64,000 nt of DNA from Daucus carota subsp. sativus (taxonomy: Eukaryota > Streptophyta > Magnoliopsida > Apiales > Apiaceae): NCBI RefSeq assembly GCF_001625215.2, contig NC_030387.2, positions 33,193,606 through 33,257,605 on the forward strand, read 5' to 3'. How positions within the stretch are numbered: the first letter of the stretch is position 1; every line of letters begins with the position of its first letter. The position numbers and the translations under genes are program-made. Below the pieces are notes generated by a model, which did no database searches, had not been told where the DNA came from, and saw only the letters and a list, made by a program, of their open reading frames with translations. Below are positions 1-12,600 of this stretch, in pieces.

Positions 1-1019
1 TAACTTATTTACTTCTCACTTCTAATCCATTTCTTTACTTTAAGCAAGAAGTCACTTTTTTTAAGTTTGCCCAAACGACTCCACATTAAATTAAGAGTAA
101 TAACATTTGTAAACTAAATTAACATACTTACATTGACTAAATATAATATATTATTAGGAAAATATGACTAAGCATATGCATACTTGCATATGCCCAACTC
201 AAAGTCAAATGCAATAGGCAACATCATTCATATATGTAATAAAATTGAACATTCCACACTTCATACACTAAAAAGGATCAATTGATTACTGCATCGTTTG
301 TAACACACATCATTTAGGAGAAGAAACGAGCGAGCCCTGCACCTAGTGTGGAGTGCGGTAGCCCTCGCTGCACCCATTCTTTCTAGATTACTAGGGACGA
401 ATCTAAATTATGGCCAAAGGTGACCGTGGCCTACCTTAAGGTAGCCCTAATTATATTACTTAATAAAAATATCAAATATATATTTAACATTTTATAATAA
501 TTATGCGATTTTGTGTTTTGGCTCTTATCAAATCAAATTTGTTAACTACATATTTTTTACCCCTCAACTTTTTACTTCTTTGGTGGACTAGTAGGGTAGG
601 CCCAAAATATAGGTATCAATCAAATACCACTTCAGAATTAATAATATAAAAGTTAATTATACACACCTAGCATCTCAGTCTCTGATAAATGGATTGCCTT
701 TTCATCTACCCATAATGGATGAATTTCATGATCAAAAAGCAGCGAGCTTACTTTAATTATATTTAAATAAAAATTTTCTATTGATTAATGTGGCAATCAT
801 TTTCTACTTAAATTATAATTATTTTCTTTAATACTACAAATTCTGTAAATTACTTAAATTGCCCTTGTAAAGGTATAATTAGGGGCTTCTTCCCTGCTTG
901 GTGTGATCATTTTTATATGAACCAATATTCTTCTTAGTGACAGAAATATTGTTCTTAATGTCAGAAGAAGTAGTCAACACGTTTTAACAAGAGTAGCTAT
1001 AATAGCTTAAGCTCCTGAC
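1..1019. other. No gene seen; probable intron of the BIM-like gene
   Basis: AT-rich sequence with stops in all frames. It should be the intron after the third visible exon of the bHLH gene, whose donor is GAG|GTCAGG at 1020/1019. I found no exon encoding the rest of helix 2. The first ~90 bases resemble the end of a plant MITE (caagaagtcac...gcccaaacgac), but the other end is outside the window. Confidence 0.4.
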
Positions 1020-3005
1020 CTCCAACAAGAATGTAGCTTTATCCCTCTTCTGGTCATTTTCAGGTATGAGCTCTCTTAAAATTTGAAATCTGCATTGATC
1101 ACAAAAACTAACCTCCATGAAAAGACAAAACAAGAAACACAGGTAACATAGAGGAGAAAATGATGATGTAGGAAAGGGATTGAAAGACAGAATTACGAAA
1201 TAAAGCAATATAGGTATAAAAAGACCTTCCTGCTGTCAAACAATGACCTCATCCCTTCTCTAAGTAGGAACCCCAAATGCTCTATATAAGGACAGCCAAT
1301 AAACCTCTACCAACGAGTATTACAAAAATATTAAGAGCCTCATTTCATAAACTGAAAAACTTAAATGTTTTTAGTATTTTAACAAATCAGCTAGTCAATC
1401 ACTAATAAACTTAATTTTACACATATATGTTCAACAATTCTCCTCCTATACTAATTCTATTTAGATATGCATGTCTTCTTTTTTTTTTTGCATTGTTAGC
1501 TTTTTCAATAAAGAAACTAACAAAATTTCAACAACTATACAAGCGATTTAACTTTCAAAGAGTTCCACAAATTCAATAATCAAATTTTTAACATTTAATT
1601 AATCAATGTAAAGAGTAATCAAGTGGTGTTTAACTGGTCAACTGACTCGACATATACTTTGCACACCTATAAAGAGTTAAACTGCAAACATATACTTAAG
1701 AATTTGATTTGTCAAATATATTATACATCATCAGCCATGCTCTTCTTTCAAATTGTGTATTCATATGATTTTGGTGAATGATAAATTTATCATACACATC
1801 TAGATCAGAACCACAAGAGAGTTCTAATAAAATTAAGACTTTAGATTGATCAAGTATTTAGGTTGTGCATTATAGTCTATTGTATATGATATGAAAAATA
1901 GGGAAACTGATGCGGAATAAAATGAATATACTGACAATAAATCTGCCAACCATGACAAAACAATGTGTTTCAATAAATCATTGCAGCAGAGTAACATCGC
2001 CACATGAAATAGGTCCTTAAGAATTAGTCTGCACTTTTATATGTATGCATAACTAGATCATCCTGTTCAGTGTTGAAAACATTAAGCTTATCATGATTTT
2101 AGGTTGTTTCTTTCCAAGTCCAACATAATTTTCTCTGCAATCAAGTAGGCATGGTCGCGCGCACACACAAAAAAAAACACTGGATAAAAAGGCATATGTT
2201 GGGGACAATCCACATGAAAAAAAATGATATCTCCAAAATTTATGCTTCGATAAAGAAGATGAATAAACTGAGATGTTTGTGCAACTATTTGGTGATCCAG
2301 TATTAACTTCTTATGTTAACAATACTAAAGCCTTTTCATACATTCTTGCATAAGACGAGGAATAAATTTATATTCTAACAAAGACACGAAAACACTTTTC
2401 TCTGAAAAGTGCTCACATACTTGTGGCATATGATTTATTCAAATCAGTACAAATGGCTTGTTCACCGGTCAGCCAAAGAGAGCATTCACATGTTGCACAA
2501 CATGCCTAAATGATTTAATAATGAGTATAACATGTGATCTACAAATCATAAAATATAAAATATTCTATAGAGCATGTGTGATGTAATTATGTAATTATAA
2601 GTAAACATTACTTAACTCTCATCTCAACACTGACAAGGCAAAATTTATAATTGGCACAACAACACAATTCTCATTCCGAATTTCCGGTAACTAAAAAATG
2701 AGACCTTGAAAAGGAGCTTGCCTTTCATTAATCTTGCTACGCCTGCGCTGCTCGGTCTCCGAATGCTTCGACCTAGACTTCCTATCACCATTCTTCCCCT
2801 CTACGTTTTATTAAAAATAATTCACAACAATCAGTTCAACAATCCCAATACCGAAATAAGTAACTATAAAATATATTTAAAAAAATGAGCATATATTAAT
2901 ATTTTTAAACTAAACGGTGTTCGAAGTACCATCAGTGAGCCTTGAGCCGAAATCTTCGTCGTCGGCTTCTACTTGTGGTTGATGAGTCTTGGTTGTTCTC
3001 ACCAT
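1020..3005 (-). CDS. BIM: BIM-type bHLH transcription factor, 5' part (runs off the left edge)
   Basis: Three minus-strand exons are readable: 3005-2916 (30 codons from the ATG), 2798-2722 and 1089-1020. Together they give 79 residues: an acidic N-terminus (DDEDFGSR), the basic region [18 protein letters not shown], helix 1 [16 protein letters not shown], a loop, and the start of helix 2 (ATFLLE). The HxxxExxRR DNA-contact pattern is present as H-SET-E-QR-R. In BIM proteins, which are partners of the brassinosteroid factor BES1, the bHLH reads almost the same and continues VIEYVQFLQEKV. That exon is not in the 1019 bases to the left, so it should lie outside the window. Only about 55 residues precede the basic region, which fits BIM2/BIM3 better than BIM1, whose N-terminus is long. 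Intron 2 (2721-1090) uses a GC donor (GAAAG|GCAAGC) with a normal AG acceptor. The family call is firm; which paralogue it is remains inference. Confidence 0.85.
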
Positions 3006-4205
3006 TTGTTTTTCAAGTTAATCACCTGTTGTTAACACCACAATTATACAGATAAATATCGATAGTTATATTTGAAGGTACGTAGAGTGAAGGTGAGTGA
3101 GACTGACAATGAGGGCTCCGCGGCGGCGATGGAGACTCTCCGGCGATGAATTAACCGGGGGTTGGGGGTTTGTTTGGAATTGTAAAAAGTGAATTGTGTG
3201 CCCTAGAGAGCAAGGTGTTTCTTGGTCTTTTACTCGCTACTGCTGCCAAGTGTTACGGTTTGTTTTCTTGGTTTTTTTTTTTTTTTAAATGATTTTCTTG
3301 GTTTTCTTTTATTAACTATTATATTATTTAACCATAATAATATTTCTTCCATTTTGTTTTGTAAAATTTCCCGATTTATCCCTCGCAATATTGCTGAAGG
3401 ATTTGATTTTTGATATCTGATTAATTTCTATAAATTTTTTTAATTAAAATATATATAATAATTTATTAAAATTAAAATACTATATCATTTTGAATATGAA
3501 CAATTATAAGAATTTATGATATAGTAGAGAGATATTTGTTAATAAATAAACAATACAATAATAACTAAATATTAAATAATATTATAATATAAAAATATAT
3601 CCGATTTTCACTTCGATCAATCCTTCTGATTAATCCCTAATTTTTTATTAACCCTAAATAGATAGCTCAACCAATTAGGTTTTATTCTTGATTTTTGTAA
3701 TATTGGACTAGTATTCTAATAAAATTCTTACTTCACTCAATTTGTTTATTAGTTTATAATATATTTTATTGATTTATAAATGACCCTCTGATTTAACTAA
3801 AAAAATTCAATTTATCAAAAAGATCTTCGATAAATCTTGAATGAACATGTTAATTAATTAATTTCAATTCTCGATCATTATAAGTATGCATATGAAATTA
3901 TGATATTTGAGGGGGGAATGTTGTCAAAAAATTATCTAATTAATAGACATATAAATATTTTAGATATATAACAAACGAAATAGTTCAAATTCCTTGCAAC
4001 TGATTAAAAAGAATACCGAAGAAAAGGGACATATGAAGCAGAAAACAAGTTATTGTTTTGGGTTAGCACTTTGGAAGTGAAAATTTCAAATATATCAGTT
4101 ATATGATATATTTCATATTTCTTATTTATCCACTTGTAAGAAGTAATATATATTGTTTACATGATGGCTTCTGATCGGGTTAATTATCAAGTTTGGTCAC
4201 TGAAA
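3006..4205. other. Leader and promoter side of the BIM-like gene, then AT-rich spacer
   Basis: 3006-3215 is the likely 5' leader region on the minus strand. A GC-rich patch at about 3110-3165 (cggcggcgat, ctccggcgat) looks like a 5' UTR exon, and the minus strand has an acceptor-like AACAACAG|GTGATT just upstream of the ATG, so a leader intron is possible. From 3420 the sequence is AT-rich with no coding signal. I see no reliable TATA box. Confidence 0.35.
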
Positions 4206-4808
4206 TGAGCTTAATGTATCAAGTTGGTCATTAAAATGAGCTTAATGTATCAAGTTGGTCACTGAACTGAAAACGATATCAAGATGGTCATTAAAGTCAT
4301 CGTAAGTATCAATCAAATATCTCGAAATATGACTTCAAGCAGTAAAAATATTATTTACAGAGTTTTACTCATTATTTTTGAATGTTATGATAACCAAGTA
4401 AAATGTTATGACTTATATTATTTATGATAATATATTTAGATTTTATCAAATTTATTTATTATTTACTTTTTATTATATAGTTATTTTCTTTGATAATAAC
4501 TATATAATAATATATATTTATGATAATATATTTAGATTTTGACTTCTAGTATAGTTATTTTCTTTGTTTTAATTGAAAATAAATAATAAATGAACTTGAT
4601 AAAATCTAGATATATTATCAAACATACTAGAATTCATAACCTTTTAGTTGCTTGTGGTAATATTTAAAAATAATGTGTAAAACTCTGTATATAATATTTT
4701 TACTACTTGAATTCATATTTCGATATGCTTGTTTGATATTTATAGTGAGTTTAGTGACCATCTTGATACCGTTTTCAATTTAGTGACCAACTTGATACAT
4801 TAAGCCCA
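4206..4808. mobile_element. Foldback MITE with long inverted repeats
   Basis: The left arm (from GAGCTTAATGTATCAAG, 4208) and the right arm (ending CTTGATACATTAAGCCC, 4807) are reverse complements with scattered mismatches over more than 200 bp. The match runs through the spaced blocks GGTCACTGAACTGAAAACG / CGTTTTCAATTTAGTGACC and on into the AT-rich centre. The outer ~35 bp of the left arm is tandemly duplicated (4206 and 4241). There is no coding capacity. Long terminal inverted repeats of this kind suggest a Mutator-type or foldback element, but I could not define a target duplication. Confidence 0.65.
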
Positions 4809-5070
4809 CTTCTGATCTGATTTTGAATTAAATTTGTTATATTCAAAAAGAAGAGACACGTTGAATCCTCTTTGTCATTGATCGTTTATATATAATTTTT
4901 TTATTTCATTGATTTTTTAGAATTAGATAAAGAATTTTATAAAGAAGATAAAGAAAACAATAATCAAGAATCATATAAAAAATATAATCAAATTATAAAT
5001 TTTTTCCAAATTACAGTAGCATAGATGAAAGTTAACAAATCTATAATAAATATATATATATATATATATA

Positions 5071-5441
5071 GGGTTACTCCAGTGAGAACTTCTTAAAATG
5101 AGAACCGTGAGAACTTCCTTAATTTATCATATTTTGACTAATCTAAACATCAAACTAGTGGGTACCCAATATAAAAAGTGTATATAAAACTAGTCTCTCC
5201 CTAACTAGTCAAAAAAAAAATTCAAAAAAGAAATTCAAAAAAAAAAGTCCACTGCCACGTCATCAGTGAATTTTTTTTTATTTTTTTTATTTTTTTTTCG
5301 GCTAGCTAGGTGGAGACCTTAATTATATACATTTTTTGTGAAGGTGCCCCTGGCGGGGCCCTTCAAATGAATGAGATATTGATAAATTAGAAAAGTTCTC
5401 ACGGTTCTCATTTTAAGAAAGTTCTCATTTGAGCAAGTGCC
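5071..5441. mobile_element. MITE with ~45-bp inverted repeats in a (TA)n tract
   Basis: The 5' end (AGTGAGAACTTCTTAAAATG, then AGAACCGTGAGAACTT) is mirrored at the 3' end (AAGTTCTCACGGTTCTCATT, then TTAAGAAAGTTCTCAT). Both ends abut TATATATA runs, so insertion was into a TA repeat and the exact duplication cannot be read. The 280-bp centre has A/T runs and no ORF. Confidence 0.7.
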
Positions 5442-6303
5442 TATATATATATATATTATATACTTATATATAATAAGCGTAAGGGAGATAATTTGGTCGT
5501 ATGGTCACATGGTCCAAAAACTTATTATCCGTTGGATCGTATATTGAGCAAATAAGTACCGTTAGATTAGAACAAAATTAACTTCTAATTCTATAAGGCA
5601 ACTGAAAGGCATATGTTAAGCCTATTTGTATTTAAGAGTATCAACTCAACTCTGATAAGAAAGAAAGTAAATTAGCAAGCACTATTGAAGGAATCCGTAC
5701 GAAGAACGTCAAGTGATTTATTAAAATCATATGTCTGAAGAATTTCAGGATGCTGCTGCACACCACTGAAAGAAGTTCATTAATATGTTCAAGCCTCAGT
5801 GTACAAATAATATTTTGTAGCACGTCCAGAAGTCCAGAAGGTATAAAGTTTTAATACTTTATTTATTCAGAAGATTCCAAACTATTTCTACTGATGAAGA
5901 TGAACTACGAAGACAAAGACTCGATGAACAAGCCACTTCTCAAATGTTTATTTGATAAAGAATATTTGATTCAGCTAGATACAGATGAACCAGACAGTAC
6001 ATTTGTGTGTCAGCTACTCCGATTAAATATTCTGCATCAACAATAGGTGGTCGTTCAATCAAGACAAAGAATCAGATCTTTTAAAGGAAGTCAGAAGACC
6101 TGCTGCTGAAGACTATGCTCAATATAATTATTCTTTTAATTTATTCACATCTCTAATTAATTATATAAGTTATATAATTTATTTATTAAATTGATTCACA
6201 CTTGAATTAATTTAATTTATGAATTTATATGATTAATATAATTAAGTGAATAATTATTGAATTAATTATATTAAAGGAAATCAATTTATATTGATTTTGG
6301 GCA

Positions 6304-6663
6304 CGGTATGACAATCATATAGATTGTCATACCGCCCCTGGAAGGTTCCATTTCAGCTGGCATGACATTATTCTGTTTGTCATACCGAATTAGACTTGGC
6401 ATGACAATTCCCTGCATTGTCATACCGAATTCATATGGTATGACATTGTTAGGCATTGTCATACCGATTCTAACTTAGCCCCCAAGTCTTACAGATTGTC
6501 ATACCGAATTTTTTCAGTATGACAATGCTTCAGATTGTCATACCGAATTTTGTATGGCATGACATTAGCACCTTTTGTCATACTGATTTCAATTTTAGTA
6601 TGACATTAGCTCACATTGTCATTCTGATCTTTGTAGCATGGTCATACCAGCTTTGTCATACAA
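6304..6663. repeat. Array of eight palindromes in U3 (5' LTR)
   Basis: Inverted repeats with arms close to GGTATGACAAT / ATTGTCATACC and 5-10-nt loops lie at 6304-6334, 6359-6387, 6398-6427, 6437-6466, about 6477-6506 (left arm eroded), 6516-6545, 6556-6585 and 6597-6626. A degenerate pair follows at 6638-6663. From 6359 onward the starts are 39-41 nt apart. Arms are conserved while loops differ (catatag, ttctgt, gttagg, gcttcag). The first hairpin has a perfect 12-bp stem. The array ends 17 nt before the TATA box. Confidence 0.92.
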
Positions 6664-6679
6664 GTTCAAGTGATTTGCC

Positions 6680-6687
6680 TATAAATA
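6680..6687 (+). promoter_or_regulatory. TATA box of the 5' LTR promoter
   Basis: TATAAATA in the context TTGCCTATAAATAGGCC, immediately after the palindrome array, as expected for the U3 promoter. An identical copy lies at 18983-18990 in the 3' LTR. Confidence 0.75.
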
Positions 6688-7017
6688 GGCCTTCACCTCT
6701 TCATTTGTAATTGTTCAAAGCTTTGTAAACTTTCAAGTTGTTTGTAACTTGCTATTCGTTATATCCACAGTTTTCTGTGCTTTGATCACTCGGTTGTTTT
6801 ATTCACTAAACTAGAATACATCCTGTCGAATTTATTCTACGATATTTAGTGAACATTAAAACGAACCACATTAATTATATAACGACTTAAAAATTGTTAT
6901 ATTAATTAATTTAAATCTGATTAACAAGTTAAACTCCGATCAGATTATTCCGCCGCGATTATTTTGTGACGATTGTATTCAACCCCCCCTTCTACAATCG
7001 TTTCTGGACCTAACAAT

Positions 7018-7030
7018 TGGCATCAGAGCC
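7018..7030 (+). other. Primer binding site
   Basis: TGGCATCAGAGCC starts 2 nt after the LTR end. It is one base different from the usual plant Copia site TGGTATCAGAGC, which pairs with the 3' end of initiator tRNA-Met, so minus-strand synthesis should be primed by that tRNA. Confidence 0.85.
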
Positions 7031-7191
7031 GTTGATACCATTTTTCCGTATCAGATCCTATACACACTCTGTGACGTCCAAATATTTTTTATTCGAATTA
7101 ATTTTATTCCAAAAATTAATTCTGATTTAAAATATTTTTCTTTCAAAAATCCAAATCTCATCCAAACACTATTCACTTCAAATCCTTAAAT

Positions 7192-9642
7192 ATGAGTACA
7201 CAAAAAATCAGTAGCATCAAAATCCCACCGTTCAGCCAGGAACACTTTGGCCTATGGAAGAGGCACATGTTCCTATTCCTCCGCACCGCGAACAGAAAAT
7301 ACATTGGGATTTTAGACAAGGGTGTTACTACTCCGATGAAGGTCATATTAGCACACGAAGAGGATGGTGTGTTGATACCTCATCAGGTCATTCCGAAAGA
7401 ACTTTCTGAGTACACAGATGAAGAGAGTGATCAGATGAACTTAGATGATGCTCTTCAACTAATCTTGGTTGAATCTCTAAATCCAGTGATGTACAATGCT
7501 GTTGTAAATTGTACGAACGCCAAGCAAATCTGGGATACATTAGAGATTATCAATGAAGGCTCAGAGGAAGTTAGGGAAAACAAGAAAGAGATACTGATGG
7601 CTCAGTATGAACAGTTTGGTTCCCATCCCGGTGAAGGGATTTCAGAAGTATTTATCAGACTTAATAATTTGATAAATAATTTAAATCTGAATGGGAAATT
7701 CTACGACAAGAAAGAGGTCAACATGAAGTTTCTCTTAACCCTTCCTGAACATCTGGAACACAGAATCACTGCCATCAGGGAAAGCAGAGATCTGAATGAG
7801 ATTTCTCTGGAAAGACTCTACGGAGTTTTGAAAACTTATGAACTGGAGCAAGTTCAGAGTAAACAGAGATATGGCTGGGGTAAAACACAGAACCATTCGA
7901 GAGCTCTAGTTGTTGAGTCACCTATACCGGAAGAAAAGAAGGATGTTGTTGTTCCTTCTAAAACCACTCAGGAGTTTGTTGTACCTGAGATGGGTCAGAC
8001 TGCTTCTTCCAGTGGTGACGAAGAGTTCTATACAATGGAAGAGCTTGAACTGTTAGAAGATCAATCTCTATCACTGTTTGCCAAGAAGTTTGGAAACATG
8101 AGATTCCGGAAGAACCCTTCCTATAAATACAAACCTACTGTTAGTAAGTTTCAGAAGGGAGGCTATTCATCTTCTACAAGCAAAGGAGGATACAAGACTG
8201 GGATGGTGGACAGAAGCAAGTTCAAATGCTTCAATTGTGGTGAACCTGGACACTTTGCAACTGAATGCAAACAGCCCAAGGTTCAAGGAAAAAGAAAAGA
8301 TTCGTATGATGAGCTGAAGCAGAAGTATGATGCACTGGTTAGAAAGCATCATGGTACTTCTGGAAGTCAAAGTTTCAAAAGCAAGTCTTATCTGGCAGAA
8401 GGCAAAAGCTGGGATGATACAGATAGTGATGAAGAGGAGCAGCTAGGGAATGTTGCTTTCATGGCTACTACTGGATCATCTTCACCTCCTCCTGCTGGAA
8501 GCTTTCAGGTAGATCCTACATGCCCTAAACTGTTTATGCAATTAGGACTTGAAAGAGATGATGCTATTAAAAGGATGAAAGCTGCTAATCTTAAAATTGA
8601 TACTTTAGTCTTAGAAATTCATGCTTATAAAATGAATGAGATGAAAGTATTAAAACCTAAAATAGAACAATTGACTATGGACTTAGGATTACAATGTGCT
8701 AAAGTCAAAGTTCTAGAGAAAGGTGAGATTGCTTTAAGACTTCAGCTAGACGAAGAGAAAGTGAAATGTAAAGCCTTTAAGGATGCCTCCTTGATAGTCA
8801 AAGAACTTAATGATAAACAAGAGATCAAGAGAACTGTTGGAATAGGCTTTGACTATAACAAATCTGTAGGTAAGGCTAGTAACATTACTCCTTTTAAGAA
8901 GAGTGCTGAAGAGAGAGGGATTCCTTTTGTTTTGAAAGATTCCCTTAAACCTTTGTTTAAAACCTCAGAAGCTGAACCTCTTTTAGAGACTCCTGTTGTC
9001 ATTAGATATGAACTAAAACAGGAAGACCTTAAAATGAAAGAGAGTAATGAAATGAGAGATGAGATTCTGACAAACCTGAAACCAATTAAAGTGAAAGGCA
9101 ATGTTAGGTTGCCTAAAGCTGGTTTAGGTGTCAACTCTGAGAGAACTAAATTCAACAAGCCCAATAATTTTGTTAATAGTAAGAACAAGAACAATAGGTG
9201 TCATGCTACTGAAAACTTTAGATCTGGTAACAAGGTTAGAGTAGAATCTATTGATGTTCCTACTACTATGACTGATACTTCTGTTGTTCCTGTTTTTGAT
9301 GCATGTCATAAATGCTGTGGTGTTGATAACTGTATGCTTTGTGCTTTCAATACTATGTCTGCTTATTTTAGAAATTTGCATGCTAAAAATGAAAACACAT
9401 CACCTAGACAACACACAAACAATAAGCATGCTAGATCAAAGACTGCTAGTCCTTCTTATGTTAGAAAGGAGACTTATGTTCCAAAGCCTAAAACCAAGGT
9501 TTATAAGGCTGTTGTTAAGGAAGTAAGTTCAGTCAAGAGTGAACCAAGTATCAGTCCAAGGGGCTCTGTTGTTACACCTGATAGAAATCAGTTCTTTAAG
9601 TTTGCTGGACCCAATCAAGTGTGGGTCCCAAAGAATGTTTAA
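7192..9642 (+). CDS. gag: gag polyprotein of the Copia element (816 aa)
   Basis: The ATG at 7192 lies 162 nt after the primer site. The N-terminal third is a typical Copia capsid-like (UBN2/DUF4219-type) region with the block [17 protein letters not shown] retroviral zinc knuckle C346-x2-C349-x4-H354-x4-C359 ([14 protein letters not shown]) should bind the RNA genome. It is followed by a long charged, coiled-coil section (about 370-560; [30 protein letters not shown] heptads), a second cysteine cluster at 705-717 ([13 protein letters not shown]) and a basic tail ending NQVWVPKNV. At 816 aa it is far longer than the Tnt1-type gag, and long C-terminal extensions are characteristic of SIRE elements. 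The ORF ends in TAA at 9640-9642, overlapping the pol frame, which lies at +1. Confidence 0.92.
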   Translation: MSTQKISSIKIPPFSQEHFGLWKRHMFLFLRTANRKYIGILDKGVTTPMKVILAHEEDGVLIPHQVIPKELSEYTDEESDQMNLDDALQLILVESLNPVMYNAVVNCTNAKQIWDTLEIINEGSEEVRENKKEILMAQYEQFGSHPGEGISEVFIRLNNLINNLNLNGKFYDKKEVNMKFLLTLPEHLEHRITAIRESRDLNEISLERLYGVLKTYELEQVQSKQRYGWGKTQNHSRALVVESPIPEEKKDVVVPSKTTQEFVVPEMGQTASSSGDEEFYTMEELELLEDQSLSLFAKKFGNMRFRKNPSYKYKPTVSKFQKGGYSSSTSKGGYKTGMVDRSKFKCFNCGEPGHFATECKQPKVQGKRKDSYDELKQKYDALVRKHHGTSGSQSFKSKSYLAEGKSWDDTDSDEEEQLGNVAFMATTGSSSPPPAGSFQVDPTCPKLFMQLGLERDDAIKRMKAANLKIDTLVLEIHAYKMNEMKVLKPKIEQLTMDLGLQCAKVKVLEKGEIALRLQLDEEKVKCKAFKDASLIVKELNDKQEIKRTVGIGFDYNKSVGKASNITPFKKSAEERGIPFVLKDSLKPLFKTSEAEPLLETPVVIRYELKQEDLKMKESNEMRDEILTNLKPIKVKGNVRLPKAGLGVNSERTKFNKPNNFVNSKNKNNRCHATENFRSGNKVRVESIDVPTTMTDTSVVPVFDACHKCCGVDNCMLCAFNTMSAYFRNLHAKNENTSPRQHTNNKHARSKTASPSYVRKETYVPKPKTKVYKAVVKEVSSVKSEPSISPRGSVVTPDRNQFFKFAGPNQVWVPKNV

Positions 9643-12600
9643 TCAAGTATGTCTTTTGCAGGGTGCCAGTGGATTTGTTCGTGTTACATGGGTGCTTGAC
9701 AGTGGAGCGTCAATGCACATGACTGGCAATAAATCCCTGCTGGAAGACATAAGAGAAGGAGCTGGCCCTACAGTCAGTTTTGCTGATAATAGCAAAGGTC
9801 GTACTGTGGGATATGGCAAGTACAAAATTGGAAGGATCATCATAGAAGATATTGCTATAGTTGAAGGACTTCAACATAATCTCCTGAGTGTAAGTCAGTT
9901 TTGTGACAAAGGATATTATGTTCATTTTGAAAAGGAGATATGTATCATCAAACATATCAAGGATAAGCGTCCTTCACTATGTGGCATTAGGAAGGGCAAT
10001 ATATTTGTAGCTGATTTATCTTCAGGACCAGGAAACGAAGTTCACTGTTTCTACGCCAAAGCGTCGGCTGAAGATAGTTGGTTATGGCATAAGAAGCTCT
10101 CACACCTCAACTTCAAAACCATGAACTCTCTAGTCAAGAGAGATCTAGTGAGAGGTTTGCCTTCCCTGGAATTCTCAACTGATGATCTGTGTGAAGCTTG
10201 TCAGAAAGGAAAAGCGAAGAGAGCATCTCACAAAGGCAAAACCATCAATACCATTACAGATCCACTTCATTTGTTGCATATGGATCTGTTTGGCCCTGTG
10301 AATGTTGCATCCATTGATGGAGGAAGATATGCCTTGGTTATTGTGGATGACTTCTCAAAATTTACTTGGGTTTACTTCCTGGCTTCTAAGGATGAAACCC
10401 CGTTGACAGTGATTGATCATATAAAGTCAGTTGAATTAGAAAAGGGTGTGCCAGTAAAAGCTGTAAGGTCAGATAATGGCACTGAATTCAAGAATCAAAC
10501 TCTAATCAACTATTACTCTGAAAAGGGAATTAGAAGGCAGTATTCAGCACCAAGGACTCCACAACAGAATGGAGTCGTCGAAAGAAAGAATCGTACACTG
10601 ATTGAAGCTGCAAGGACTATGATTGCTGAATCAAAGCTTCCACTGTACTTTTGGGCTGAAGCTGTGTCTACTGCCTGCTATACCCAGAATAGGACCTTGA
10701 TCAACAAAGATCATATGAAAACTCCATTTCATTTGTATAAAGACAAGAAACCATATGTCAAACATCTTCATGTCTTTGGAGCCAAGTGTTTTGTTCTCAA
10801 GGATAGTGAAGAGAACTTGAACAAGTTTGAACCAAAGGCATCTGAAGCAATTTTTGTTGGTTATACAAATAATGCTTATAGAGTTTTTGTAATTGATTCT
10901 CTGTCAGTGAAAGTTAGTGTCAATGTCACATTTGATGACACTAAACTTCCAAGTATACAATCTGCTGATCCATCTGAATCTCTGAAGTTTGATAACTATC
11001 CAGATTCAGATTCAGATGATGATGTGCCACCTGAGGTTGCAACAGGTGATGACAACAATGATGATGATCCAGGCAATGGTGGAGGAAATGGCAATAATGC
11101 TGGAGAATCCACTGATGCTAGTGGTGGATCATCAAGTCAACCTGGCAACAACTCAGGGGGAGCTGGTGGATCAACTAGTCATACACATCAGCCTAATGAT
11201 AATACTGCTGAATCGTCAAGGACACAACTTCCAAGGGAAAGGATTTGGAGTAGAGATCATCCCTTTGATCTGATTATTGGTGATCCTGATGTTGGTGTAA
11301 GGACTAGAAGTGCTACGACAAATGAATGTCTATTCTCTGGTTTTCTATCACAATTAGAACCAAAGAAAGTTGATGAAGCACTTGCTGATCCTGATTGGGT
11401 TCTTGCCATGCAAGAAGAACTCAATCAATTTGAGAGACAAGAAGTCTGGGCCCTGGTTCCAAGACCAAAAGGAAAGTCTACAATTGGATCTAGATGGGTC
11501 TTCCGTAACAAGTTAGATGGTGATGGCATTGTTGTAAGAAACAAAGCCAGATTGGTTGCAAAAGGTTATTCTCAGGAAGAAGGAATTGATTACGATGAAA
11601 CCTATGCTCCAGTTGCTCGTCTTGAAGCCATCAGAATATTTCTTGCATTTGCTGCACATTCCAACTTCAAGGTTTATCAGATGGATGTGAAAAGTGCATT
11701 TCTGAATGGAAAGCTAGAAGAAGAAGTATATCTGGAACAGCCCCCTGGCTTTGAAAATCCAGAATTTGCTGATTTTGTGTACTTCTTATTCAAAGCTGTC
11801 TATGGGCTCAAGCAGTCACCAAGAACATGGTATGACACCCTCTCTGAATTTTTAATTGAAAATAAATTTACTAGAGGTGTCATAGACAAAACTCTCTTTT
11901 ACAAATTGCATGATAATGATATGATATTTGTTCAAATATATGTTGATGATATTATATTTGGTTCTACTAACGATAACTTGTGCAAGAAGTTTGCTAAGTT
12001 AATGCAGAGTAATTATGAGATGAGTATGATGGGTGAACTATCCTACTTCCTTGGTCTTCAAGTAAGCCAAAAGGAAGATGGAATATTCATTTGCCAGTCA
12101 AAGTATGTCAGAGATCTTCTAAGAAAGTACAATCTAGAAGACTCTTCTCCGGCAAAGACACCCATGGCCACTGCCACAAAGCTTGACCAGGATAAATCTG
12201 GTAAGAAAGTTGATATTACAAGCTATCGAGGTATGATTGGCTCATTACTTTATCTTACTGCAAGTAGACCAGATATCATGTTTGCAACATGTTTATGTGC
12301 TAGGTTTCAAGCTGATCCTAAGGAATCACATCTTATAGCCGTCAAAAGAATCTTTAGATATCTTAAGGGTACACCTGGTTTAGGTATTTGGTACCCTAAG
12401 AATACTGGTTTTGACTTAACCGGCTATACAGATTCTGATTATGCAGGTTGCAGGATTGATAGAAAGAGTACGTCTGGAAGCTGTCAATTTCTAGGACGTC
12501 GGTTGGTTTCCTGGTACAGCAAGAAGCAACACTCTGTGTCCACTTCTACTGCTGAAGCTGAGTACATTGCGGCTGGCAGTTGCTGTGCTCAAATTCTCTG

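Larger units (their letters stand above)
5603..7015 (+). repeat. 5' LTR
   Basis: Begins TGAAAGGCATATG and ends GGACCTAACA. It is the same length as the 3' LTR. U3 holds the palindrome array (6304-6663) and a TATA box (6680-6687), so transcription should begin near 6710 and R/U5 would be about 300 bp. The short frames at 5641-5823 and 6519-6710 are translations of LTR sequence, repeated in the other LTR, and not genes. Confidence 0.95.

Noticed and set aside
330..440. Possible tRNA or SINE (GC-richer patch near 340-370)
   Set aside because: No A/B box pair or cloverleaf could be drawn.
5641..5823. 60-aa minus frame in the LTR (copy at 17944-18126)
   Set aside because: Present twice only because LTRs are repeated; no start context or recognisable domain.
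6304..6663. CRISPR-like array
   Set aside because: Regular short repeats with variable spacers superficially fit, but each unit is an inverted repeat, the arms vary, and this is plant retrotransposon DNA with no cas genes.
6519..6710. 63-aa frame in the 5' LTR (and its copy at 18822-19013)
   Set aside because: It is a translation of the palindrome array; codon content follows the repeated arms and it has no homology.
9646..9660. Possible tiny intron between gag and pol (GTATGTCTTTTGCAG)
   Set aside because: It has donor and acceptor letters but is 15 nt, far below any plant intron.
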